Assembly (NCBI GenBank): GCA_006969745.1
Contig: CP030886.1
Location: forward strand, 3,259,234 to 3,323,233
Reading direction: 5' to 3'
Origin: Cytophagaceae bacterium
Lineage (GTDB): Bacteria > Bacteroidota > Bacteroidia > Cytophagales > Cyclobacteriaceae
DNA length: 64,000 bases
The notes under the pieces were generated by a model. It did not search any database. It was given only the letters and a program-made list of their open reading frames with translations, and was not told where the DNA came from. The translations under genes and the position numbers were made by a program. Shown in pieces: positions 53,716 to 62,268 of the stretch; position 1 is the first letter of the stretch; each line of letters starts with the position of its first letter.

Positions 53716-54876
53716 ATGAAAAAACTGATCCTGCTTTTCTGTCTGATCCCAACTACGCTGTTTGCACAAATTAATTTTGAGGACAACTGGGATGAGGCTA
53801 TTTCCCAATCCAGAATGACGGGCAAACTTATTTTCCTGGATGCATATGCAGAATGGTGCGAGCCATGCAAGGAGATGGAAGAATACACCTTCACGGATCT
53901 TGAAGTCGCTAACTATTACAACGCTAATTTCATCAATTTGCATCTTGATATGGAGTCATACCCTGGTGTTGAACTCGCTGAAGATTACTCTGTTGGCGTT
54001 TTCCCTTCTTTCCTTTTTATCAATGGAAACGGGGAAGTTGTACATCGAGGATGTGGAGCCATGGATGCCAGTCAATTTTTGAATCTAGGGGAGGATGCCT
54101 TGACAGATAGTCTAACTTTGAAATCAATGGAGGTTCGGTTTGATCAAGGTGATCGTTCGGCTGACTTCATGATCGCCTATTTGGAGCTAATAGAAGATGC
54201 GTGTTTGGATGCAGAACGGTTTGCAGCAGATTACCTGAAAAACATTGAGCTAAAGAATCTAACAGGAGAAACTCCCTGGGAAGTATTCGCCGCATATCAA
54301 TGGGATATTTATAGCAGGGAATTTCAGTATTTGCTCAACAATAGGGCAGAGTTTGAAGAGTCAATAGGGCAATCTATAGTGAATGCAAAGCTGTACGATA
54401 CCTACTTATCACAATATCAGGAAGTATTCGAGGCTGAGGAACTGCATGACTTTGGAATGAGAGCACTGCTGCATTCTTTCAAAGATGTTTCGTTTACAGG
54501 CGCAGATACACTAAGATTGATGATGAACCTTCATTATGCCGAGTTTAAAGAAAATTGGGAAGAATATGCTGAACATGCAGTCGAACTTGTAGGAATGACG
54601 GCAATGGATGATCCAGAACAGCTAAATGAGCTTGCTTGGAAATTTTACCTCTTCGTAGAGAATAAAAACCAACTGGAAATAGCTTCCTCCTGGGCGCAGC
54701 AGGCAGTGGATAAACAGCCAGAACCCTCAATCATCGATACCTACGCCTCGCTACAGTTCAAACTTGGCAACAAAAAGAAGGCGATAGAGCTTGAGAAGCG
54801 CGCTTTGGAACTCGCAAAAGAACTGTATGATGATATATCTCACTACCAGTATCAGTTGAGCAAGTTTGGGGGGTAA
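53716..54876 (+). CDS. Exported thioredoxin-like protein with C-terminal helical repeats
   Basis: It is a 386-residue protein. The ATG at 53716 gives the signal peptide MKKLILLFCLIPTTLFAQ; the ATG at 53698 only adds six residues before it. The thioredoxin fold (about 20-130) has the active site WCEPCKEM (about 49-56) and a cis-proline-like VFPSFLFINGNG. Residues 140-386 are helical and end with two TPR-like units (SWAQQAVDKQPEPSI, ALELAKELYDDISHY). The CxxC pair and export suggest periplasmic disulfide reduction or isomerisation. It lies in front of a permease in the same direction, 80 bases away. Confidence 0.87.
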   Translation: MKKLILLFCLIPTTLFAQINFEDNWDEAISQSRMTGKLIFLDAYAEWCEPCKEMEEYTFTDLEVANYYNANFINLHLDMESYPGVELAEDYSVGVFPSFLFINGNGEVVHRGCGAMDASQFLNLGEDALTDSLTLKSMEVRFDQGDRSADFMIAYLELIEDACLDAERFAADYLKNIELKNLTGETPWEVFAAYQWDIYSREFQYLLNNRAEFEESIGQSIVNAKLYDTYLSQYQEVFEAEELHDFGMRALLHSFKDVSFTGADTLRLMMNLHYAEFKENWEEYAEHAVELVGMTAMDDPEQLNELAWKFYLFVENKNQLEIASSWAQQAVDKQPEPSIIDTYASLQFKLGNKKKAIELEKRALELAKELYDDISHYQYQLSKFGG

Positions 54877-54922
54877 CCAAACCCTTCCAAATTAACCAAT
54901 GCAACATTTGACGCTGGGTTAG

Positions 54923-54940
54923 GTCTCTTATTAAAGAGAC
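54923..54940 (+). promoter_or_regulatory. Leader hairpin before the 55-57 kb permease
   Basis: GTCTCTT (54923-54929) pairs perfectly with AAGAGAC (54934-54940) around ATTA, 17 bases before the ATG. There is no T run, so it is not a typical terminator; it may affect ribosome access. Confidence 0.35.
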
Positions 54941-54956
54941 ACTTACCTCAGGCGAT

Positions 54957-57335
54957 ATGTTAAAAAATACTTTTCTTACCTCATTTAGGGCTTTGTGGAA
55001 TAATAAGAGCACTTTTTTCCTGAATATTCTTGGACTTTCAGTTGGAATTTGTGCGTGTATTCTAGCCTATCTTCATGTTGAGTACGAGTTGAGCTATGAT
55101 ACACACTATTCTAAGAAATCTCAACTTCACCGGTTGGTAGTTGGCAATATGGAAACGGGCGAAGGCTGGGTGAAGGTCGCAGCACCCGTTCCTCCAAAGC
55201 TGAAGAAAGACATCCCTGAGATAGAGGAATTTGCGAGGCTAACTGAATACTCCTACAACAAAAAAGTAGCTGTCGGTTTTGATGACATAGTGTTCAACGA
55301 AAGTCGGGTTTTCCTTGCGGACCCGTCCATCTTTGAAATGCTGGATATAACATTCATTCGTGGAGGTGTGGGAAAAGATGTGGTGAAGCAATCGATATTT
55401 ATATCTGAGACGATTGCGAAAAAGCTCTTCAATGAAACGGATGTACTGGGGAAGATACTAACTGTAAATGGTGATCGGGACTATGCAATAATGGGTGTAT
55501 TTAAACCGATGCCCGTCAATAGTCACATCGAGATGGATTATGTAGTACCATTTGAGAATCTGGAGGACGTGCTAGCATACACCAGTTTGACAGGCAATTG
55601 GGGACAATTCAATTACTTCGCTTACATCCAACTGGAAAAAACCGCCAACCTGCTTGATGTCATCTCCAAGATTAAATCGACAGTGGTGGAGTTTGGTGAT
55701 GATCGGGAAATGCGTTTTGAAGAACTGACCCTACAGTCAATCGAAGACATTCATTTTCAAGCCAGTGACGGGAATGTAAAAGCATCATACGACCCCCGAT
55801 ATTTATTCATCTATGTTTCAATTGCTTTAGCCATCTTCATTATTTCGGTTATCAATTTCTTGAATCTGGCAATCGCTAGTTCCACTAAACGAATCAAAGA
55901 AGTGGGTATTCGCAAAGTGATGGGAGCGAGCAGAAAGCAAATAATTAGTCAGTTCGTGGTGGAAGGACTGATACTTTCTACCGTTTCTATTGTTTTCGGC
56001 ATTCTCCTTTCTGAAAGTGCATTGCCATTTATCAATCGCCTCTTAGGTTCCCAAAGTACACTTGATCTTTCAGACCCATTCCTAATGTCAATGCTTATTG
56101 GGTTGGTCATTTTCATTGCGCTGATCTCCGGATTCTATATCACCTTCTTCGTGATTTCATTTCATCCAATCACGGCATTGAAAGGGATGATCAAAATTGG
56201 AGCAAAGGGAAATGGCTTTAAAAATAGCCTGCTTATTGCACAGTTCGTGATGTCCAGCATTCTGATCATCTCATCCGTATTGATTTACAAGCAGTTGAAT
56301 TACATGCAAGACACGGAGTTGGGACTTGATGAAGAGCAGGTGCTTACCATAGAACTCTTTGATGAAAATTCAAGAGCCAAGATGAATGCATTGGCTAGTG
56401 AAATGAAAAAAATCCCAGGAGTTGTGAGCACAGGAGCTTCCCGATTTACTCCTGGCAGCCCAAACTGGAATAATTCAGTTTCATGGCGGGGGCAAAAAGA
56501 AAATGTAAGCTGGCATATCATTGAAGTGGGGCCAGGATTTCTCGAAACTTATGGCGTGGAGCTGAAGTTAGGAGATATTGAAGCGATTAATGCTCAGGTC
56601 GAAACCGCGCCAAACATCTATGTCGTAAACGAAGCGGCTGTTGAATCTGCACAGTTTGAGGAACCCTTGGGGCAGATAATTGCACCGTTTGGCAATGATT
56701 CGAATGGGCCGATTCAAGGAGTAGTGCAGAACTTTCATTATCAATCTCTTCATAATCATATTGAACCGATGCTTTTGAGGGTTCTGGATGACACGAGGCA
56801 TAATTTATTGTCGCTGAAGCTTTCCAGCAGTGATTATGCTCAACTGCTTAAGGACATTGAGGAAGCGCATGCTCGTGTGCTTGGGAATGTGCCGTTCGAA
56901 TACGCGTTTGCAGACGATCAGTTTGAGGCATTGTACAAAGTTGAAGAACAAACCACCAAGCTAGTCGGGCTGTTAACTGGCGTGGCGGTACTGTTAGCAA
57001 TATTGGGGATGTATGCTTTACTAAGCTTTGCGGTGAAGGAACGAACCAAAGAAATTGCTATACGAAAGGTGCTTGGGATTAAACTTTTCGGCACATTGCT
57101 TTTACTGAGCAGAAAGTATTTCAGGCTTTTGGTGGTTTCCAATGTAATCGGCCTGGCCATCACCTGGTATCTCATTGATCAGTGGCTGGCCAATTTCAGC
57201 TACCACATTCCATTGAGCATTTTCAGCATGATCCTGATTTCCTTTTCCACTTTCCTGATTGTGATTTTAGTGGTTTGCTCAAAGACACTTCAAACCGAAC
57301 GAATTAATCCAACGGAGGCGCTAAGGAATGAGTAG
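54957..57335 (+). CDS. FtsX/MacB-type ABC permease, no ATPase partner nearby
   Basis: It is a 792-residue paralogue of the permeases at 51-53.5 and 58.9-61.3 kb. The first membrane segment (about 19-40, FFLNILGLSVGICACILAYL) is followed by a periplasmic MacB_PCD domain, the loop KEVGIRKVMGAS (about 317) with three membrane segments, the second periplasmic domain and the loop KEIAIRKVLG (about 699). It is divergent in strand from the other two copies and may share a transcript with the thioredoxin-like gene. The transported substrate is unknown, and it may act with an ATPase encoded elsewhere. Confidence 0.9.
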   Translation: MLKNTFLTSFRALWNNKSTFFLNILGLSVGICACILAYLHVEYELSYDTHYSKKSQLHRLVVGNMETGEGWVKVAAPVPPKLKKDIPEIEEFARLTEYSYNKKVAVGFDDIVFNESRVFLADPSIFEMLDITFIRGGVGKDVVKQSIFISETIAKKLFNETDVLGKILTVNGDRDYAIMGVFKPMPVNSHIEMDYVVPFENLEDVLAYTSLTGNWGQFNYFAYIQLEKTANLLDVISKIKSTVVEFGDDREMRFEELTLQSIEDIHFQASDGNVKASYDPRYLFIYVSIALAIFIISVINFLNLAIASSTKRIKEVGIRKVMGASRKQIISQFVVEGLILSTVSIVFGILLSESALPFINRLLGSQSTLDLSDPFLMSMLIGLVIFIALISGFYITFFVISFHPITALKGMIKIGAKGNGFKNSLLIAQFVMSSILIISSVLIYKQLNYMQDTELGLDEEQVLTIELFDENSRAKMNALASEMKKIPGVVSTGASRFTPGSPNWNNSVSWRGQKENVSWHIIEVGPGFLETYGVELKLGDIEAINAQVETAPNIYVVNEAAVESAQFEEPLGQIIAPFGNDSNGPIQGVVQNFHYQSLHNHIEPMLLRVLDDTRHNLLSLKLSSSDYAQLLKDIEEAHARVLGNVPFEYAFADDQFEALYKVEEQTTKLVGLLTGVAVLLAILGMYALLSFAVKERTKEIAIRKVLGIKLFGTLLLLSRKYFRLLVVSNVIGLAITWYLIDQWLANFSYHIPLSIFSMILISFSTFLIVILVVCSKTLQTERINPTEALRNE

Positions 57336-57382
57336 ATATCCAAGATTAGATCTAGTCAATGCAACTTTGAACCAGAAATCGT

Positions 57383-58570
57383 CTAATTCTCAACTCTTGG
57401 AATATTTTTTTCAATGCTTCGCTTCAATTGGTACCACCAAATCTTCCATGTTAGTAAGATCAAAAGGGCAAGGATGCCCCCAATCATAGCAATTGCACTG
57501 TAGCGGGCAGTATCTTTTTGTCGTCTGCGTTCGGATTCGGCTGCATCCAAAGCATTTTTCATAGCTTGGGTTTTCATTAATTCCTTAAACTGATCCATCC
57601 GCTCTATGTATTTCTCTTGCTCAACAATTAACTTCTCAGCATGTTCCATTGGAGTATCTGAGATAGTCTTCAACCATTTGAAAATCTTGAAATGTTTTGG
57701 CTTCAACGATTGAGCGTCATAAAGTTTCTCAGCTTCTTTTAAAGCAATGAAAGCTTCCTCTTTACGATTTTGTAAAATATAGCATTCACCTAAATCCATC
57801 AAAGCAATAAATCTGTTTGCTCTTGAAATATCAAGCACTTGCAAGAGGTACCGTTCTTGATTTATATAATCATTCTCCTGATAATAAAGATCTGAGATGT
57901 TCTGCAACAAGTCAGCTCTTACCCTTTCGTTGATTTCAAGCGCTAATCCTTTTTCAAAGTATGAGAGGGCTTCAGAATGGTTATTTGTCCGTTTTTCGAA
58001 CAGTCCTATTTGATTATAGATTCTGGCTTGTCTTGTGGGATCATCTTTGACTTTATTGTTCAATTTTAGGAACAATGAAAGTGCATGCTTTGGATCATAC
58101 TGAATCATCGATAAAGCAATGTTGTATTCAGTGCTTATTCCTCTTTTCATATTGTATTTATAAGAGGGATCAAGTGCTTGTTGATACAAAATGACTGCTT
58201 CTTTATATAGTCGATAGTTGTGTAAAATTGCTCCTTGATTTCTTAGTATGGCGCTATGAAGGAAGTAATCTGATGTATCAGCTTTTTCCAGATAGTCAAG
58301 CGCCGAAGAATATGAAGTAAACTCCAAAAGATGATTTCCATCATTTTTTAGATTTATTCCTTTTTGATAAAGGGCTAATGCCGACAAATAATCGGAACTA
58401 TTTTCCTCCAGGATCTGGACTATGACCGAATCGATCTGCTCTTCAGTAAGCTTCAATTCACCATCGTAATATTTAACCAGTGGGTGTTTATTTTGGGAAT
58501 AGCCGGCAAAGAAAAACAGAAGAAGTCCGAACCTGAGGGTGGTACGTATCAAGTCATTCTTTAGCTTCAA
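57383..58570 (-). CDS. TPR protein with C-terminal membrane segment and no output domain
   Basis: It is a 395-residue protein with a signal peptide (about 1-25), TPR-like helical repeats (about 60-290), a coiled coil (about 310-355, EKYIERMDQFKELMKTQ) and one membrane segment (about 358-378, IAMIGGILALLILLTWKIWW), then only about 17 cytoplasmic residues. This is the sensor half of a TPR histidine kinase such as the one at 2.4-4.8 kb, without kinase or DNA-binding part. No kinase reading frame follows downstream in any frame that I could recognise. It could be a truncated sensor or a partner of a separate kinase. It is convergent with the permease gene. Confidence 0.8.
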   Translation of the reverse strand: MKLKNDLIRTTLRFGLLLFFFAGYSQNKHPLVKYYDGELKLTEEQIDSVIVQILEENSSDYLSALALYQKGINLKNDGNHLLEFTSYSSALDYLEKADTSDYFLHSAILRNQGAILHNYRLYKEAVILYQQALDPSYKYNMKRGISTEYNIALSMIQYDPKHALSLFLKLNNKVKDDPTRQARIYNQIGLFEKRTNNHSEALSYFEKGLALEINERVRADLLQNISDLYYQENDYINQERYLLQVLDISRANRFIALMDLGECYILQNRKEEAFIALKEAEKLYDAQSLKPKHFKIFKWLKTISDTPMEHAEKLIVEQEKYIERMDQFKELMKTQAMKNALDAAESERRRQKDTARYSAIAMIGGILALLILLTWKIWWYQLKRSIEKNIPRVEN

Positions 58571-58605
58571 GCCTCTATATTAACACATAATGGAAAGCAA
58601 AACAA

Positions 58606-58636
58606 GAGATGTCTTAATGTTTACTTAAGACATCTC
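58606..58636 (-). terminator. Stem-loop after the small lipoprotein gene
   Basis: GAGATGTCTTAA (58606-58617) pairs perfectly with TTAAGACATCTC (58625-58636) around TGTTTAC. On the minus strand it is followed by TTGTTTTG, so it probably ends the lipoprotein transcript before the TPR gene. Confidence 0.65.
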
Positions 58637-58652
58637 CTGCTTGTATCGGCAT

Positions 58653-58829
58653 CTAATCCTTAACACCTCCATCTGTGTCTGGATCATTTCCGCCTTCTGT
58701 ACTCTCTTGATCATTGAGTGCTACTTCCTCCGTAGCATCTGTATCAGTTGGTTGGACAATTTCTTCCTGGCACGAAAACAAAACAATTGAAACAATAGAT
58801 AGTAACATCACATAGCTTAACTTTTTCAT
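58653..58829 (-). CDS. Small acidic lipoprotein, 58 residues
   Basis: The ATG at 58829 begins a lipoprotein signal, MKKLSYVMLLSIVSIVLFSC, with the lipobox cysteine at residue 20. The mature part is only 38 residues, rich in Asp, Glu, Thr and Gly (for example DATEEVALNDQESTEGG), and has no known domain. It ends GGVKD. It lies between the permease and the TPR gene on the same strand with a perfect 12-base stem-loop right after it, so it is a well-framed gene. The function is not known; its mature part could be a flexible surface tail. Confidence 0.75.
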   Translation of the reverse strand: MKKLSYVMLLSIVSIVLFSCQEEIVQPTDTDATEEVALNDQESTEGGNDPDTDGGVKD

Positions 58830-58887
58830 AGTTCTTAATTTATAAGGTTAATGAAGTGAAGTTAATGACTCCTGTAAACTTTAAATC

Positions 58888-58924
58888 GTACACAATAAAC
58901 TTAAATAGTATACAATGGGTATAC
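58888..58924. promoter_or_regulatory. GTAYACAAT repeats before the small lipoprotein gene
   Basis: GTACACAAT (58888-58896) and GTATACAAT (58908-58916) start exactly 20 bases apart, and a third GTATAC is at 58919-58924. They lie 59-95 bases before the lipoprotein start and could be a binding site. No regulator is assigned. Confidence 0.3.
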
Positions 58925-58925
58925 A

Positions 58926-61328
58926 TTACTCATCTCGCAACGAATTCACCGGGTTTGAGAGGGCCGCATTGATGGATTTGTAGCTTACTGCAATCATGGC
59001 TACAATAAGGGCGCCGATTCCTGCAAATAGGTATACCAGCAGGTTGTCAATTCCCCAAAGATCTATTCTATACTGGAAGTCGCTGATCCAGTTTTTGACA
59101 AAGTAGAAGGCAATTGGCCAGGCAATTACATTAGCCAGAATAATCAGCAATACAAATTCTTTCATAAGCAACTGAACAATCTGACGAATGGTAGAGCCCA
59201 ATACTTTTCTTACTCCAATTTCTTTTTTTCGCTGCTCAACCATAAAGAAGGAGAGCCCAAATAGGCCGAGCGCAGATATTACTATTGAAAGGGCAGTGAA
59301 AGTATTAACCAGATTTGCAAAGAGCTCATCAGAAGCGAAAATTTCATCAAATTCCTGATCAAAAAATTGATAATCAAATGGATAATTTGGAAAAATTCCA
59401 TTCCATTCTGCTTCAAGAAAGTCTAAGGTACCTCTGATATCATCTGGACTTACCTTCACCACCAAAGTATTGTTTGGCCCAGGATTGTAGAAAATCATCA
59501 ATGGTTCGATTTTGTGTCTCATACTTGAGAAGTGAAAGTCCTTGACTACCCCAATTACTTTTCTGGTCGCATTGTTTTGGCCGAATACAAGGTTTTTGCC
59601 AACAGCCTCATCCCAACCTAATGATTCCATCATTGCCTCATTGATGATGATGGATTCTTGCTGGTCAGAACCAAAACTTGGATCGTAATTTCGGCCGGCA
59701 GCCATCTCCATACCCATGGCTTCAACGTATTTTTCATCCATTGACATCACGCTTACAATCCAGGGTTCATCCTGATTTCCGCCTTCCACATTTACTCCCG
59801 ACCTGCCAAAAGTATTGCCAGGCATGTTATTGGAATATGCCGTTGCTGTTATATTGGAATTGCTTTCTAATCGCTGCTTGTAGCTATCCATTCCATCCGC
59901 AAGGCCAGGGTCTCCAATGTTGATATTTACCACTTGCTCCTTTTCAAAACCTAAGTGTTTGTTTTTTATGTAGTCTATTTGTTTTGAAACAATAAGTGTT
60001 GTGCAAATCATGCCGATAGCAGCAACAAACTGAAGCACAACAAGTGTTTTTCTCAGCCAAATTCCTTTAGAACTGGTCTGAAACCTTCCTCTGAGGATGT
60101 TAACCGATTTGATACTTGATAGAATAAAAGAAGGATAAACTCCTGCAAGCAAACCAATGATAGTGGAAAGAAGCAGGTAACCAATTATTAGGATTGGAGC
60201 ATTGTTTACTAAGGATATGAATTCAATGTTTAGGTTCAAGTCGGTATAGGTGGTAATCATAAATACCAATCCAAATGAAAGGAGCATTGCTGCGACGGCC
60301 ATTAGCACGGATTCAATCATGTGCTGACTTATCAACAGGGCTTTTGAGCTTCCAACGACCTTTCTGATGCCTACTTCTTTAGCTCTGGTTGTTGATTGTG
60401 CAGTGGTTAGGTTTACGAAATTGAAAGCAGCAATGAGTAGAATAAAAAGAGCTACTCCCGAAAGTGCATATACATAAACCTGATCTCCCTTTTCAATGTG
60501 ATAATAGTCGAACAAGATCCCGGCAGATCCTAGATGAATTTCTTCTAAAGGCTGCAGCTGTGGGATCCAGAAATCATTTACATCATTAGCCAGAGCAATA
60601 TCTGCCATCTTTTTTTCTACTTCTATTTCATCAGCACCTTCTGCTAAAACTGCATAGCCAAGCATACCCAATCCGTTCCACGAATTGATGTATTGCGCCA
60701 GCGAAGAATCTGATTGGGCAGGGTAGAGAGAAAGCAAAGCATCGAAACCCAGGTGGGACTTCTGAGTGATATTGTCCATTAATCCTACTACCTCCCACGA
60801 TTGATCATTGATTGTCAGTATTTGACCGATGCTTTCCTGATCTGTTCCAAATACTTTGTCTGCATAGTCTTGAGTGAGAATCAGTTTATGTGGCTGATTG
60901 AATTTTTCAAGCGTTTCTTCCCTATTTCTTACGGGTAAATCAAAGATTTCGAAGAAGTCATTTTCCACATACAGTGCATATTCTGAGTAATATCCTTGCT
61001 CACCTTTTTCCATCCGTTGTTCTCCTGCATACAGCATCCTGGATGCAATTTCCACTTCTGGTATTTCGGTTTCTGCTGCTTCAGGCATTCTGGGGTTCGA
61101 TATAGCAACTTGATTACTGGTAACACCCAACGCTTCATCTATGGTGGTAAAACGATAGGTACGCGATGATTTTGAATGCCATCTGTCGTATGAAATTTCA
61201 TTATATACAAAGAGTGACAGCACGATAAAAGTGGAGAAGCCCAATATGAGCCCGAAGGCATTGATGGCTGTAGAAAGCTTGTTTTTCTTGAAGCTTCTAA
61301 TGGCAATGAGAATGAATGTCTTTAGCAT
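58926..61328 (-). CDS. FtsX/MacB-type ABC permease, no ATPase partner nearby
   Basis: It is an 800-residue paralogue with the same layout: a first membrane segment (about 17-42, LSTAINAFGLILGFSTFIVL), a periplasmic MacB_PCD domain, the loop KEVGIRKVVGSS (about 318) with three membrane segments, a second periplasmic domain and the loop KEIGVRKVLGST (about 702) before the last three. It ends NPVNSLRDE, like the NPVHSLRTE end of the 51-53.5 kb copy, so these two are the closer pair. It is followed by the small lipoprotein gene on the same strand. Confidence 0.9.
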   Translation of the reverse strand: MLKTFILIAIRSFKKNKLSTAINAFGLILGFSTFIVLSLFVYNEISYDRWHSKSSRTYRFTTIDEALGVTSNQVAISNPRMPEAAETEIPEVEIASRMLYAGEQRMEKGEQGYYSEYALYVENDFFEIFDLPVRNREETLEKFNQPHKLILTQDYADKVFGTDQESIGQILTINDQSWEVVGLMDNITQKSHLGFDALLSLYPAQSDSSLAQYINSWNGLGMLGYAVLAEGADEIEVEKKMADIALANDVNDFWIPQLQPLEEIHLGSAGILFDYYHIEKGDQVYVYALSGVALFILLIAAFNFVNLTTAQSTTRAKEVGIRKVVGSSKALLISQHMIESVLMAVAAMLLSFGLVFMITTYTDLNLNIEFISLVNNAPILIIGYLLLSTIIGLLAGVYPSFILSSIKSVNILRGRFQTSSKGIWLRKTLVVLQFVAAIGMICTTLIVSKQIDYIKNKHLGFEKEQVVNINIGDPGLADGMDSYKQRLESNSNITATAYSNNMPGNTFGRSGVNVEGGNQDEPWIVSVMSMDEKYVEAMGMEMAAGRNYDPSFGSDQQESIIINEAMMESLGWDEAVGKNLVFGQNNATRKVIGVVKDFHFSSMRHKIEPLMIFYNPGPNNTLVVKVSPDDIRGTLDFLEAEWNGIFPNYPFDYQFFDQEFDEIFASDELFANLVNTFTALSIVISALGLFGLSFFMVEQRKKEIGVRKVLGSTIRQIVQLLMKEFVLLIILANVIAWPIAFYFVKNWISDFQYRIDLWGIDNLLVYLFAGIGALIVAMIAVSYKSINAALSNPVNSLRDE

Positions 61329-61456
61329 AGTATTTTGAGTTTGAGTCAGATTAAGCTAACGACAATACCTACTCAGTACAATAATGGTTACATAAATGGA
61401 TTTGGAGTGGGATGGAGGGTGTTAAAAAAATGTTAAAATGGGTTTAGGCATAAAAA

Positions 61457-61480
61457 AAGCCCACTCTTTGGAGTGGGCTT
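61457..61480 (-). terminator. Terminator after sdhB
   Basis: AAGCCCACTC (61457-61466) pairs perfectly with GAGTGGGCTT (61471-61480) around TTTG. The minus strand then has seven T residues, a textbook intrinsic terminator for sdhA-sdhB. Confidence 0.92.
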
Positions 61481-61500
61481 AAGAATAAAATATTTTATGA

Positions 61501-62262
61501 TCAACTAATTCCGCTTTTCAAGTATTCACGGTTCATGCGAGCAATATTTTCAAGTGAAATTCCTTTGGGACATTCCACCTCGCATGCGCCTGTGTTTGAG
61601 CAATTGCCAAAGCCTTCTTCGTCCATTTGCTTCACCATATTTTGAACACGCTCCTTGGCTTCAACCTTGCCCTGCGGCAGGAGAGAAAGCTGCGAAACTT
61701 TGGCAGATACGAAAAGCATTGCGGATGCATTTTTGCAACTCGCCACACAAGCTCCACATCCGATACATGTAGCTGCATCAAATGCTTTGTCTGCATCATG
61801 CTTATCGATCGGAATGGCGTTGGCGTCTTGTGTATTACCTGATGTATTGACACTTATGAATCCGCCTGCATTCATTACTCGATCAAACGCACTTCTGTCG
61901 ACTACCAAATCTTTAATTACTGGAAAAGCTTTCGCTCTCCATGGCTCAATGAAGATAGTTTCACCATCCTTGAATTCACGCATGTGCAATTGGCAGGTGG
62001 TAATTTCTCTACCCGGACCATGAGCCTCACCATTGATGTACATAGAGCAGCTACCACAAATACCCTCACGGCAGTCATGGTCAAAAGCTACAGGCTCATT
62101 GTCTTCAGCGATAAGTTGTTCGTTCAATATGTCCATCATTTCCAGAAAAGAGCTGTCAGGAGAAATGTCTGAAACTTGGTAAGTTTCCATCTTGCCTTGT
62201 TCTTTGTCGTTTTTCTGTCTCCAGACTTTCAGTGTTAAGTTCAATCCTTCTGTTGCTGACAT
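61501..62262 (-). CDS. sdhB: Succinate dehydrogenase/fumarate reductase iron-sulfur subunit
   Basis: It passes electrons from the flavoprotein to the quinone site in complex II of the respiratory chain. The 253 residues carry the 2Fe-2S pattern CREGICGSC with a fourth Cys in TTCQLHM, then [11 protein letters not shown] for the 4Fe-4S centre and [15 protein letters not shown] for the 3Fe-4S and last ligands. It is six bases downstream of sdhA in one operon and is closed by a strong terminator. The Bacteroidota enzyme is of the SdhCAB type with a single membrane subunit, expected upstream outside the window. Confidence 0.95.
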   Translation of the reverse strand: MSATEGLNLTLKVWRQKNDKEQGKMETYQVSDISPDSSFLEMMDILNEQLIAEDNEPVAFDHDCREGICGSCSMYINGEAHGPGREITTCQLHMREFKDGETIFIEPWRAKAFPVIKDLVVDRSAFDRVMNAGGFISVNTSGNTQDANAIPIDKHDADKAFDAATCIGCGACVASCKNASAMLFVSAKVSQLSLLPQGKVEAKERVQNMVKQMDEEGFGNCSNTGACEVECPKGISLENIARMNREYLKSGIS

Positions 62263-62268
62263 AATATC

